A DNA stretch of 64,000 nucleotides from Nematopogon swammerdamellus (lineage: Eukaryota > Arthropoda > Insecta > Lepidoptera > Adelidae), in the NCBI GenBank assembly GCA_946902875.1, contig OX336345.1:5549395-5613394 (forward strand), read 5' to 3'. The notes under the pieces were generated by a model. It saw nothing but the letters and a program-made list of their open reading frames with translations, did no database searches and was not told the origin of the DNA. Positions 10,201-19,767 of this stretch are shown in pieces; positions within the stretch are counted from its first letter, which is position 1; each line of letters starts with the position of its first letter. Made by a program: the position numbers and the translations under genes.

Positions 10201-10540
10201 CGTACCGTGTGGGGCCGGTACTTAAAAATAATAGCCCCACTGCATCTCTCCCCATGAAAAGTCGTAAAAGGCGACTAAGGGATAAGGACAAGATGCCGTG
10301 CTAAAGGGCGACAGGATCGCCACCTCTCACCTTGGCACGGTACTTACACCGAGTCATGCAGCAGGTGGGTCTTCGTGCCATACTTGCTGCTTGATCGATT
10401 GAATCTTGTTCGAATACTTTGCGAAACGTGGTGCTCGGTGTTGTGCTGTAATTTACCAGAGTTCTTGCAGCACAACACCGATTACTCTGCTTACCCCGAT
10501 TGTCGGGATTCAGCGTGTGTGATATGTATGTATGTATGTG
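10201..10540 (+). repeat. Repeat A, full-length copy
   Basis: The clearest full copy, about 340 bp: begins GTACCGTGTGGGGCCGGTAC, has GCCCCACTGCATCTCTCCCC, AAGATGCCGTGCTAAAGGG, GTCATGCAGCAGGTGGG, the stem-loop GGTGTTGTGCTG / CAGCACAACACC, and ends TGTCGGGATTCAGCG followed by (TATG)n. No A/B box is evident, so a tRNA-derived origin is not supported by what I see. Confidence 0.85.
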
Positions 10541-11030
10541 TTATTTTCGATGATTTGATATGGCCTCCATCTGCCCTCTGCAGGGGCTTTTATCAAATGA
10601 AAACACCGATTGTAGGGTTCCTTAGACAGCGACCCTTCTAAAATTTGTACATCTGTCCGTCTGTTCGTTCGACCGTCTCCCTGTCTCAGATCTTTATGAA
10701 ACTTGGATTGTGTACAGATATCGGAGAGCTCCGCGGGAAACAACAAAATGTAGAGAGTACGCAAAGTCAGGCGTCCTCAACTATAAATTAATGGGGGCCG
10801 CAAAATCAGGTTGAAAAAAAAATGTATTTTCCTTAAGGTCGCAGTGTATCATTGAGTATTTCTTTCCTAAGTAGCCATATTACTATAATAATATATATAT
10901 ATCGTATAAAAAGTTATAGGTTGAAATTTAGAAAATGTTCACTGTCAGAGGAGATAATTCAAAAACTAATTTCCTAATAAATTTAAAAATATTGAAGCGT
11001 TCCATTTAGTGTTAACGGCGAGTGTGTTTA
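10541..11030. other. Unassigned sequence with partial repeat tail
   Basis: 10560-10760 contains a CTGTCCGTCTGTTCG-type stretch seen in repeat E tails but otherwise differs. The remainder is AT-rich and unrecognised. Confidence 0.35.
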
Positions 11031-11165
11031 CCGAATTCTATAAGCCGGATGTCTTCAAACGTCGTATTAACAGACTAAACATATCCAAGCAACTGTCCGC
11101 AAATCTGATGGCACCGCGCCTAACTGAGCGTGGTTTCGTGACAAGAGGTGAGTTTGACGTCTACG
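11031..11165 (+). pseudogene. Degenerate LINE C-terminal fragment (repeat F), second copy
   Basis: It reads DVFKRRINRLNISKQLSANL and shares DNA blocks with 7958-8145. The FKRRINRL motif is typical of the C-terminus of some insect LINEs. Short and degenerate. Confidence 0.5.
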
Positions 11166-11225
11166 GGCAATTATATTATGCATAGAGTACTGTAGTAGAA
11201 ACCAGGATTGTTGCTGATGCACATT

Positions 11226-11312
11226 TTTTTCACATCAGCTGATGCTGATGCTGATATTTTATTATTGACATCAGCGGATGCTGATGCTGATGCTGATTTT
11301 AATTATTTTCTT
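11226..11312 (+). repeat. GATGCT/GCTGAT hexanucleotide microsatellite
   Basis: Imperfect GCTGATGCTGATGCTGATAT runs. A second tract of the same motif is at 11870-11945; the 281-bp MITE at 11357-11637 lies between the two. Confidence 0.85.
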
Positions 11313-11356
11313 TAAAAAGAGGGAAAATACTGAACTATATCAATATTATGAATTTA

Positions 11357-11637
11357 TACAGGGTGTATCAGGATAGGTTTGAGAAACTTCGGAAATAGAA
11401 AGTACTCATTATTAGAAAAAAAAATCCTTATCACTCAAATCGAAATTCATGAGTTATTTTATTTTTTATTTAATAAAGGCGGACGTTAACCATCCACCAA
11501 ATCTTGAAGAATAGATTTTCACCAAAAAGTACTGTAAAATGATCAAATCTGGGAAAAAGTTTCAGAACTTTTCGTCTTCAAATATGGGCCCCTTTCGAAC
11601 CCTGAAGTTTCGAAAACCTATCCTGATACACCCTGTA
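11357..11637. mobile_element. 281-bp MITE with ~25-bp terminal inverted repeats
   Basis: The left end TACAGGGTGTATCAGGATAG is the exact complement of the right end CTATCCTGATACACCCTGTA, and pairing continues inward for several bases with mismatches. Flanking TATA on both sides suggests a TA target. There is no coding capacity. The ACAGGGTG start is shared with the large foldback at 29231-30381, so both may use the same transposase family. Confidence 0.85.
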
Positions 11638-11869
11638 TACAAAGTTTTGGTTGGTATTGAAATAAAAGATTGTGTTTTACTTTGTGACATTTAATTAAAA
11701 AAAAAGAATCAATCTGATACCAGTACCAGTTTAGTAATTATCTTAGCAATTAAATTATTAGTATTGGATGGAACTTTGGAACTATTTTGAACTGTATGTG
11801 CTGCTTTTTCGGCTTCGAGTCTGTTCCGAGAAGGTTTGTCACGACTCGAACATCAGCATTAATAATCAG

Positions 11870-11945
11870 CATCGATCAATGCGGATGCTGATGCGATGCT
11901 GATGTTGAAAATGATGCTGAAGTTCCGCGGATGCTGATGCTGATG
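11870..11945 (+). repeat. GATGCT microsatellite, second tract
   Basis: Imperfect GATGCTGATGCGATGCTGAT run, related to 11226-11312. Confidence 0.8.
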
Positions 11946-12215
11946 TTCGCAACAACCCTGGTAGAAACATACAAAAGTGATGTTTCTTCGCACCTACTAA
12001 AATGGCTCATCCTTGCCAAGTTGCCACAGACTGTCGTGTGGAGATTGTGTTTAATATCTCGCGGCGCCGCGTTCAAGTGGTCCGCCCACGCGCGTGTTAA
12101 TTCGGGTGGTAAAAAGCGGTAAATATGTCGATACAATCTCGTTATAGATAGAAACTATATATTCAACTATATTTTATTACCTTCTGAATATTTAATGTAG
12201 TATTTTTAAAAGATG

Positions 12216-12554
12216 TCACGTCCGTGATGTCAACCCATAACACCGGGTGAACTAGGTGCCATATCAGTATTAACCTTCATTTCATGTCGGCTACAATGAA
12301 CTGGACGGAAAACACGAACTATTACATAGCCGTTTCGACCGACATTTCGCTCAGTGCGGTGGTAACAACCCGGCCGGGATAAACCCTACCACCTATTAAG
12401 GTAAGAAGGAAAGGGACCTACAGTTTAACGTGGAATCCAAACTACGGTCAGCATCCAACCAACGGTCAAGCGGTGACCCATTCAAGTACTGACCGCGCTC
12501 AGCGTTGCATAACAACAGTCGACCGACCGCACCCACTGAGCTACCGAGGCTGAC
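12216..12554 (-). mobile_element. SINE-B, nearly full copy lacking the extreme 3' end
   Basis: In element orientation it runs from GTCAGCCTCGGTAGCTCAGTG (head) through a 5S-like TACTTGAATGGGTCACCGC, the damaged B-box region and the body to GGTTGACATCACGGACGTG. The last ~30 bp and the poly(A) are missing, so the copy is 3'-truncated or was cut later. Confidence 0.85.
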
Positions 12555-12559
12555 TTTTT

Positions 12560-12900
12560 ATTTAGCATAATATACCTTCTTATATACTGATGCGTTCATA
12601 AGAAAATGTAGGAGAGGGTGTGAGTGTGTGTGAGAGAAAATATTTCGTCTATCTGTTTAACTTTTATTTAGTCTCAGTTTTGCACTATCCAAAAATGGCG
12701 AACCACCAATCAAAATTTCTTTATGCTGCTAACTTTAACAATATAAAACTGCAACCGCAAATACGGCTGACGCGGTCGGTCGTGTATTTTCTTTCGACAG
12801 ATTTTTTTCAGTCGTGCCAACGATCCACCTCGCGGTTGGGGGCGGGCTGCAGGGGCGCCGGCGCGGCGGTCGCGGCGGACCAGAGCACGTACACTATACC
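12560..12900. other. Unassigned sequence with CG-rich patch
   Basis: 12820-12890 is strongly CG-rich (GGCGCCGGCGCGGCGG). The plus frame 12620-13015 and minus frame 12710-12961 are open through it and through the 21-bp repeats beyond, but show no domain. Not called as a gene. Confidence 0.35.
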
Positions 12901-12904
12901 TAAA

Positions 12905-12992
12905 TACACCTACACATACACTGCACGTAAATACACCTACACTGCACGTAAATACACCCACACTACACGTAAATACACGAACACTACACGTA
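12905..12992 (+). repeat. 21-bp minisatellite, about 4 units
   Basis: Unit ACTGCACGTAAATACACCTAC repeats with a 21-bp period and a few substitutions. Because 21 is a multiple of three, any frame through it encodes a 7-residue repeat, which explains the YTARKYT repeats in the translation. Confidence 0.85.
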
Positions 12993-12999
12993 TGACGAA

Positions 13000-13568
13000 T
13001 AGCAAGGTTTATTGACTCACGGCATGACGAATGCCGAACATGACCTTACGGTTTATATTGTGGCTCCGTAAATCAGCTCTCGCTCACCAATCAAACCTGA
13101 CAACCGAATCTTATATAATAATCTCTTCGTCTGTGTACAGTGTGTTCTAGTTGGCGCTGTTTCATTTTTTTTTTATCATAATAATACGCCAAAGAAAAGT
13201 GCATATTACGATCATTATATTTTTATTTTACCACACTACGTCGAAGGCACAAAGAAGTTTTATTAATTTATTTAGCGTGTATGTATGCATGATTGTATGT
13301 ATGTGCGTATGTATGTAAGTGTCTATGTATGTTTCACTTTACAGTTTAAATATTTTAATAAAAGTGCCATTCAATTCGTCTGAATTACGGGAGTGCCATA
13401 TAGGATGCTAAATTATTTTGGAAAAACTGACGTATTTTGAGTACAGATTGACATACTGCATGGCTTGCTTGACTACACCATCTCATGACGTGTTCATAAC
13501 ATCAACGCGTCCGCAGTTCACGATATTCACATACAGAGGGTTTCGTAGCAACTCCCTTCTTATGCACA
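13000..13568. other. Unassigned AT-rich sequence
   Basis: Contains TATG-rich stretches (13275-13330) as in repeat tails. Nothing else recognised. Confidence 0.35.
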
Positions 13569-14342
13569 TGTCGCAGTATTATGATAAGATTAGTAAAATT
13601 ATAATTTTGCTAGTAAAATCATAATCTTTCGTATTATTGTGAGTCAAAGCAAAAATTCACAATCTTACTGGTTAAAGTTAGCATTATTATAATTTTACTA
13701 GACTACCTTAGAAAGATTGTAAAAAACGATATTTTCTCACAATTTTACTGATTTATTGGGCAGAGTTTTAGAAAAATTATAAATTTTACTAAACATAGCT
13801 AGTAAAATTGTATGAAGACGTATAGCGTGCGCTGATTGGTTTAAATATTGTGCATATCTGGAGCTTAGTAGGCCAGGACCACAGAGTTAATAAATAAAAA
13901 ATAACTAAGTTAAAATGTCTCTAAAAATGTATTAATACTTAGGTGCATTACTGTATGTTTGATATGCTTATACCTTATGACTTATTTATTACTATAACTT
14001 TAACTTACATTGAACAGTTTCGGTACGTGGCTCCACGCGATATCGGCCAATCACTGCAAGCGTCATCTCCCGCCCGCCCCGCGCGCTCCTCAGAAATAAA
14101 ATCTTACTAATCACATTAGTAAAATTATAATTTTACTAGATATCTAAGAGATGAAGCAGTAAAATTGTAAGAAATCATAGCATTTTACAATCTTTCTAAG
14201 GTAGTCTAGTAAAATTATAATAATGCTAACTTTAACCAGTAAGATTGTGAATGTTTGCTTTGACTCACAATAATACGAAGGAAGGATTATGATTTTACTA
14301 GTAAAATTATAATTTTACTAATCTTATGATAATACTGCGACA
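13569..14342. mobile_element. 774-bp inverted-repeat element (MITE-like)
   Basis: The left end TGTCGCAGTATTATGATAAG is the complement of the right end CTTATCATAATACTGCGACA. The arms continue inward for about 150 bp as near-complementary sequence rich in TAGTAAAATTATAATTTTAC motifs, for example GTTAAAGTTAGCATTATTAT at 13673 against 14220. The centre has no coding capacity and includes a CG-rich island at 14030-14090. The TAGTAAAATTATAATTTTACTA palindromes may be internal binding sites. Superfamily unknown. Confidence 0.85.
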
Positions 14343-15317
14343 CATACACAAATAAGGTTTATTTCGACACATGCTGTGAACGCACGGCGGAATATCATCT
14401 TTGTCATCTATTTGAGTAATTTCTATTGGTAAAATTTCTATTGAGGCAAAGCTTTATTTTTATATATTGATTTTAAAGCATGAAAGAGATGCTATAATGA
14501 ATAAGACGGTACAGACATAGTGAATTAATCCGGTGTATGTGTTAAACTCGACTAATAAATAATTTGTATTCGTAGGTTCAACCTTATGTCTTGTTAAGAT
14601 GAAAGATAGTAATGACAATTCCGGAGACGGAAATTCTCATAAAATATATACTACTGGCCAAATATGTCACCCCCTGCATTCTCCACGCACCCCACCTAAA
14701 ACTACTTCTCACGGTTTCCATGGCGCTTCCCCTGAAACTTCATTCAAAGTTTACGCACGTACAGATAGATGTATCAAGACTCGAAGAATGATGATGAAAA
14801 CGTCGGTAAAGAAAAATGTGTTTTATATTGTCGATCTAAAGTGCAATTTGTGTTCACGATTGGAGAGTTGAGGAATTTTGGAAGCTTTACCGTAATGCAT
14901 GGTTGTAGAGTTGATTATAAGTTGACTTGTTAGTCGAGCGGACGCGATGCGAACGTAGGAAGTTCCTATTAAAATGTTTTCATATTCCTCGAGGCGTTAT
15001 CTAAATTGTGTGCTTTTGATCTCGCACTGGGCAGAGCCGGCGCTGTCGATCAATTATGTATTGTTTATTATTGTTTCCGCCTCCGGTATATGTACACTTG
15101 CCTTCAGATAGTTTACCGCTCATTGTGTTGCGGCGTGTGGCCCGTTCGCATCTGCTGGTTAATTAATAATCTAATTCTTTTCATTTATTTAACTGGCGCT
15201 ACCAGTGTTTCTATGACTTATTACTTCATTCTGTGCAAAGCTAATTGGCATTGAAACGGTTGGTGTGAGTTGTTAATCTCTAGCTAGTGGCTAAATGATA
15301 CAAAAAAAAAAACAAAA
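14343..15317. other. Unassigned sequence
   Basis: A 90-codon plus-strand frame at 14599-14871 has no recognised domain and ordinary composition; I see no reason to call it a gene. No repeat family identified. Confidence 0.35.
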
Positions 15318-15730
15318 GCGGTGGGTGGCTGAGTGGTTTTGGGCATCGGCTTCTCATGCGAGGGGTCCGAGATTCGAATCCGGTCTGCGTGTACCAAAGA
15401 GTTTTTTCTGACGAAAAAATTTACGTGCATACCTACACATGCTGCATCACCGTTCGGAACCGGTGTAAAACTGTGTAGGTCCCTACCCTTGCCCCTTGCT
15501 AGGTGGTAGGTTCAAATTGTAGCCGACTGGGTTGGTACCACCGTACTGGATGTAAAATTGTAAAATTGTAAAAACAGCCTCGGGTGTGTTCTCCTCTAGT
15601 CCAGTATAGCCAGCAATCCAGGGAAGTCTCCGGTATGGCACCTACTACCTTCTCGGAGATGATATTGGCTGGTCGGAGCCTGTGCTTTGGCCCCTCCGAA
15701 TCAGCCACCCATACCGGATTACATAAAAAC
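15318..15730 (+). mobile_element. SINE-C (tRNA-headed), full-length copy
   Basis: The head resembles a tRNA gene with A-box TGGCTGAGTGG (15326-15336) and B-box GATTCGAATCC (15371-15381). The length between boxes and the GGCATCGGCTTCTCATGCGAG segment suggest a Ser/Leu-type (class II) origin. The body holds a conserved CCGTTCGGAACCGGTGTAAA block and a GTAGGTTCAAATTGTAGCCG core, and the end is GGCTGGTCGGAGC...CATACCGGATTACATAAAA. It shares the CCTAGTAAGG...GGGACCTACAGTTTTAC core with SINE-B. About 410 bp, no coding capacity. Confidence 0.88.
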
Positions 15731-16085
15731 AATCTAATATCACAATTATTGTATGACAGTAAATTTTTTTGAATTTTTGTAAAACAATTTTTACTAAAGC
15801 CTACATTTAAGTAAGTATAACCTATCCATCGTCGCCTGTACATCTAGAAATTAAGCCCTCGGTAGAGCGCGACAAACTAGCTGATATTCCAGCGAGGGAG
15901 TGGGTCGGTCGTGAGTGGAGTGCAACTGTCAATACTTATCTGATATGGATGATGTGAAATGTTTTACATTAGTTCCTGCTTCCGCCGCGGCGCGCCACGC
16001 GCCACCTCCGCGTTCCGATATCACCCTGACGGGGAAACTTATTGCCTCTCCACGACTAGTATATTGAGTTTACTTCTAACTTCTA
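15731..16085. other. Unassigned sequence
   Basis: CG-rich stretch at 15980-16030; nothing recognised. Confidence 0.3.
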
Positions 16086-16264
16086 AGGCTGACATTTATA
16101 GACGAAACTAAGTTCACATCTTTAGGCAGTGTATTTAAAGGTGAGGTGTGCTCTGAGTGCTGCTGTGCTTTTTGTCTCAGCCAACCAGAATTGGTAGTTT
16201 AGGTGATAATTAAAAATATTATTATTATTTAATTTGGAAAACGAATATCAACTATTATATTTTG

Positions 16265-16345
16265 TACCGTGTGGGGCCGGTAGTTTAAAAATATAGCCCG
16301 ACTGCATCTCTCCCCGTGTATGTCTTTAAAGGCGAATAAGGGATA
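16265..16345 (+). repeat. Repeat A, 5' head only
   Basis: GTACCGTGTGGGGCCGGTAG to AAGGGATA, about 80 bp, fused without spacer to the SINE-B body that follows. The same combination (repeat A head then SINE-B) occurs on the minus strand at 36944-37420. Confidence 0.8.
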
Positions 16346-16584
16346 TGACTCCCTTCTTATATTACTAGGTGGTAGGGTTTAACCCACCCGGGTTGGTACC
16401 ACCGCACTGAATGAATGGTCGGTCAAAACGGCTATGTGAATAGTTTTGTGTTTTCCGTCCAGTTCAGTGTAGCCGGCACGACTGAAGGGAAGCACTGACG
16501 TGGCACAACACCAGGTGAGTGTTATGGGCTGACATCACAGATGTTGTAGGTGATGTAGCCAACCGTGTCAGGTTCCATAAAATA
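16343..16584 (+). mobile_element. SINE-B, 5'-truncated copy fused to repeat A head
   Basis: It starts TGACTCCCTTCTTATATTAC, like the truncated copy at 7188, and ends GTAGCCAACCGTGTCAGG plus A-rich. The head is replaced by the repeat A segment upstream. Starting at the same internal point as another copy hints at a real subfamily boundary. Confidence 0.85.
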
Positions 16585-16977
16585 TATATATATTACACAC
16601 ATTTTTTTTAACTTATTTGGTATACATTGGAATATAAAATATAAAAACATATACAAATTAAATATATGGGTATATATAATTATTAACGTAAATATAACAA
16701 TTAACGTGTTAATTGTTTCCGAGCATAATTAGCTCGAAACGTGTTCTTCTAGAAATACAAAATATTATGCCTCTCTCATTTAATGAAAGAGACAGAAATA
16801 GAAAATTCGGTTCTCATTGCTAATTTGTCAGCTCGTTATTTTACTTACTAGCCAAAGACGGCAATATTCACCACAGATGTTAATAAGTATTCATATTCAC
16901 CGATGCTTAGAGATCGCGCCATACTCGTCTATGAGAGTACCTACGTCAAAATTACGTTTGAGAGTAGAGCTTGTCTG

Positions 16978-17357
16978 TCAGCCTCGATAGCTCAGTGGTG
17001 CAGACAGTCAACTGTCGCTATTGAAAGTTAAGCAACGCTGAGTGCGGTCAGTACTTGGATGGGTGACCGCTGACCGTTGGAGGCTGACCGGCTCGTAAAA
17101 CTGTAGGTCCCTTCCCTCCTAATCTTACTTGGTGGTAGAGTTTAACCCGCCCGGGTTGGTACCACCGCACTGAATGAAACGTCGGTCGAAACGGCTATGT
17201 AAATAGTTTGTGTTTTCCGACCAGTTCAGTGTAGCCGGCACGATCAAAGGGGGAAGCACTGACATGGCACCTAGTGCACCCGGTGTTATGGGCTGACATC
17301 ACGGACGTTGTAGGTGATGTAGCAAACCGTGTCAGTTTCAATAAAAAAAAAAAAAAA
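16978..17357 (+). mobile_element. SINE-B, full-length reference copy
   Basis: The best plus-strand copy. Its head GTCAGCCTC can pair with GAGGCTGAC at 17080-17088, closing a tRNA-like fold. A-box-like TAGCTCAGTGG is at 16988-16998. The 5S rRNA-like segment is AGTTAAGCAACGCTGAG and TACTTGGATGGGTGACCGC (17026-17070), corresponding to the box A to box C control region of 5S genes. The body has GGTGGTAGAGTTTAACCCGC and the 3' part GGCTGACATCACGGACGTTG, ending in poly(A) of about 15. A functional 5S gene is excluded because only its middle is present. Confidence 0.9.
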
Positions 17358-17811
17358 GCTTTGAGAAAGCTTCAGTTTCGTCTATAAATGTCAGCCTAAG
17401 CAAATGTATCGGTACGTTGAATAGTGTGTGTATCGAATGTTTACTTATGCGACTATTTCATAATAATATTATGAAGCAGAAATTATCATAGTTCTAGAGA
17501 TAACGACAGTAGATTTCGGGATTCAGAGCCTTTTGGAGGTTCCATGTATGAAGGAAGAGGTCCTTATCCGCCTCACAGACGGCATGGCGCCTCTCTGAGC
17601 GTGTTTTCGCGATGAGTGGTGTTATTGGCTGTGTCTGATCTTCCGTTGAAGTATTGGGCAGATACACCCGCGCTGGCTATTTATAAAAAAAAGGTCGTTA
17701 ATGTTTTGTTCCAAAATGAAAAATCGTAGAACAATACTTCTTTAGGTTCAGGTACAGAAGTACCCCTCTCAGTATTCCAAACCTTATTTGAGACACTGTG
17801 TGTATATATTT
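17358..17811. other. Unassigned sequence
   Basis: Contains the right inverted repeat at 17374-17397. Positions 17550-17620 faintly resemble repeat F (CTCTCTGAGCGTGTTTTCGC). Nothing else recognised. Confidence 0.3.
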
Positions 17812-17812
17812 T

Positions 17813-18210
17813 TGTTTTTATGTAATCCGGTATCATTGGCTGAGTCGGAGGGGCCAAAGCACATGCTCCGACCAGCAAATATCACCTCCAAGAAGGTAGG
17901 TGACACACCGGAGACTGCCCTGGATTGCTGGCTATACAGCGGACTAGAGGAGAACACAACCGAGGCTGCTATGCGGCCATCTTACATCCAGCACGGTTAT
18001 ACCAACCCAGTCGGCTACAATTTGAGCCTACCACCTAGTAAGGGGAAGGGACCTACAGTTTTTCACCGGTTCCGAACGGTGAAGCAGCAGGTGTAGGTAT
18101 ACACGTAATTTTTTTCGTCAGAAAAAACTCATTGGTACACGCCGAACGGATTCGAACCTCGGACCTCTCGCATGAGAAGCCGATGCCCAAACCACTCGGC
18201 CACTCGCCGC
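17813..18210 (-). mobile_element. SINE-C, full-length copy
   Basis: Minus-strand copy; on the plus strand it begins TTTTTATGTAATCCGGTAT and ends CGGCCACTCGCCGC. The element strand has A-box TGGCCGAGTGG and B-box GGTTCGAATCC, and contains the CCGTTCGGAACCGGTG block. Confidence 0.88.
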
Positions 18211-18802
18211 TTAGTATACTAGTAGTTAGTATACTGCGGACATTCGTAGCTCGGAGCTAAATATTATCAAACTATTTTACAAATCATTGGACAATCGTTT
18301 ATACGCACGCGTGCCTGCGTCCCACGTACAACGGGCGAACGCCAGTCGCCACCGCACCGCATCCCACCGCACCGAGCTGCTAACAAATTAGTACGAATGC
18401 CGCGAGCATTGATCGATGATCGTTCGGGCGACGCGCTCGGGACAAAAGAACGCTCGTGGCAATCACGGAGGCCATTCAATACTTCACACTGCACTAAAGT
18501 ACAACACAGCACTGATAAATCCATCATAATGCAAAATTTCTGATTTCTAATTTGATTCATATGTAACAATAACTAGACACAGACAGATCCTCTGTGAATT
18601 TTCAACAAGATTACTTATGTACCACTTTAACGATAGAATAGAATATACTTTATTGCTTTCCAATAAAAAAATGCACAAAAGTGGAATTATTATTACATAA
18701 GGCAATCTCAGCCAGTTAAAGCTGACTTAATTATGAACTCCCTTATAAAGATAGCGACAGAGAAGAAGAATAACACAAACTTAATACTAATGATAGTTTA
18801 GA
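18211..18802. other. Unassigned sequence with possible LINE 3' end
   Basis: 18290-18480 is CG-rich with no recognised coding. 18640-18700 (AGAATATACTTTATTGC on plus) looks like the complement of a LINE 3' end with a polyadenylation-type signal. Confidence 0.35.
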
Positions 18803-19351
18803 AAAAAAAATAGGTAAAAAAACTTTTAAGTTAAACGGTTTTATTAAAAATAAAAAACTAGAAAAAAAACAGCTGTAAAAAAACTAGAAAATAATAAGGA
18901 CATAAGCCTGGGCCTTCTTAAGATTTTACGTGTGGGTAAGAAATCGTGCAATACTAGCGTGCTGTCTTCTCATGTCGGATGCCAAAGGGCACATTGTGTC
19001 GCTGCGTCAGCGGAATAAGTAATAAATTGAGACTTTTAACAGACTCATATAAAAACGTGGGGCGTACAATATGCGTAATAAATAACATGCGACCCACGTT
19101 TTTATATTAGTCTGTTAAAAGTCTCAATTTATTACTTATTCCGCTGACGCAGCGACACAATGTGCCCTTTGGCATCCGACATGAGAAGACAGCACGCTAG
19201 TATTGCACGATTTCTTACCCACACGTAAAATCTTAAGAAGGCCCAGGCTTATGTCCTTATTATTTTCTAGTTTTTTTTACAGCTGTTTTTTTTCTAGTTT
19301 TTTATTTTTAATAAAACCGTTTAACTTAAAAGTTTTTTTACCTATTTTTTT
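18803..19351. repeat. Near-perfect foldback, two ~260-bp arms
   Basis: 18803-19061 is almost exactly the reverse complement of 19092-19351; by eye I find one base difference near the centre and one homopolymer length difference. The spacer is about 30 bp. Arms include GCGTCAGCGGAATAAGTAAT and GGCCTTCTTAAGATTTTACG. A transcript would fold into long double-stranded RNA. It lies just downstream (on the minus strand) of the Helitron helicase end and may be part of that element's 3' region. Confidence 0.9.
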
Positions 19352-19385
19352 ATTTACTCGTTTTTAGTTTGATTTTTGGCTCGTA

Positions 19386-19767
19386 TCATTCATTACGTAA
19401 ACTCGTCATCCTTTCCAACTCTCTCATTGCATCTTCGTTACTCGGTTTCTTACCTGTCAATTACTCACGATCAAGCTCCTCAATACATAACCCTTCTAAA
19501 GACTTTACGCGACTCAATGCAACATACGCTTGACCCTCCTCAAATAGTCTGGAGCCCAAATACACGACAGCACGGTCAACAGTACTGCCCTGGATTTTAT
19601 GGACAGTGGAGGCCCATGACAAAATTATCGGTAACATCCGTCCCTCAGCTGTTCCATAATTAAACTTTGCTGGAAACTGTATGGCTTTAGGATGGATAAG
19701 GTGTCCGCCGTCTCTTTCAAAATCAATTTGAACAGATGGTATGTCTGTTTCATACTTTTGCGTTCGG
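19386..19767 (-). pseudogene. Helitron PIF1-like helicase, C-terminal fragment
   Basis: The minus-strand translation carries the last helicase motifs of the Rep/helicase of Helitron transposons: QFPAKFNYG, then [16 protein letters not shown] (the HKxQG motif), then [10 protein letters not shown] (the final SF1B motif), then [12 protein letters not shown]. The first stop is at 19461; ignoring it, the frame continues LTGKKPSNEDA, ERMTSLRNE and ends at 19386-19388, which is the normal family C-terminus. So one premature stop separates this from a complete end. Upstream, the frame runs straight into the 130-bp satellite; the rest of the helicase, the Rep nuclease and zinc finger are absent from the window. 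Confidence 0.85.

Larger units (their letters stand above)
16086..17397. mobile_element. Candidate DNA element bounded by 24-bp inverted repeats, hosting two SINE-B copies
   Basis: AGGCTGACATTTATAGACGA... at 16086-16109 is the exact complement of 17374-17397. Between them lie a repeat-A/SINE-B chimera (16265-16584) and a complete SINE-B (16978-17357). Removing these leaves about 600 bp with no coding capacity. The spacing and perfect ends suggest a non-autonomous DNA transposon, but I see no clear target duplication; a chance inverted duplication is possible. Confidence 0.5.

Noticed and set aside
14599..14871. 90-codon plus-strand frame
   Set aside because: No domain, no related sequence in the window, length near the chance limit.
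15318..15395. Possible tRNA gene (A-box and B-box)
   Set aside because: It is the head of SINE-C, repeated seven times with the same body; the acceptor stem is not closed.
16978..17090. Possible 5S rRNA gene
   Set aside because: Only the middle of 5S is present, inside a repeated SINE with poly(A); the 5' and 3' thirds of 5S are missing.
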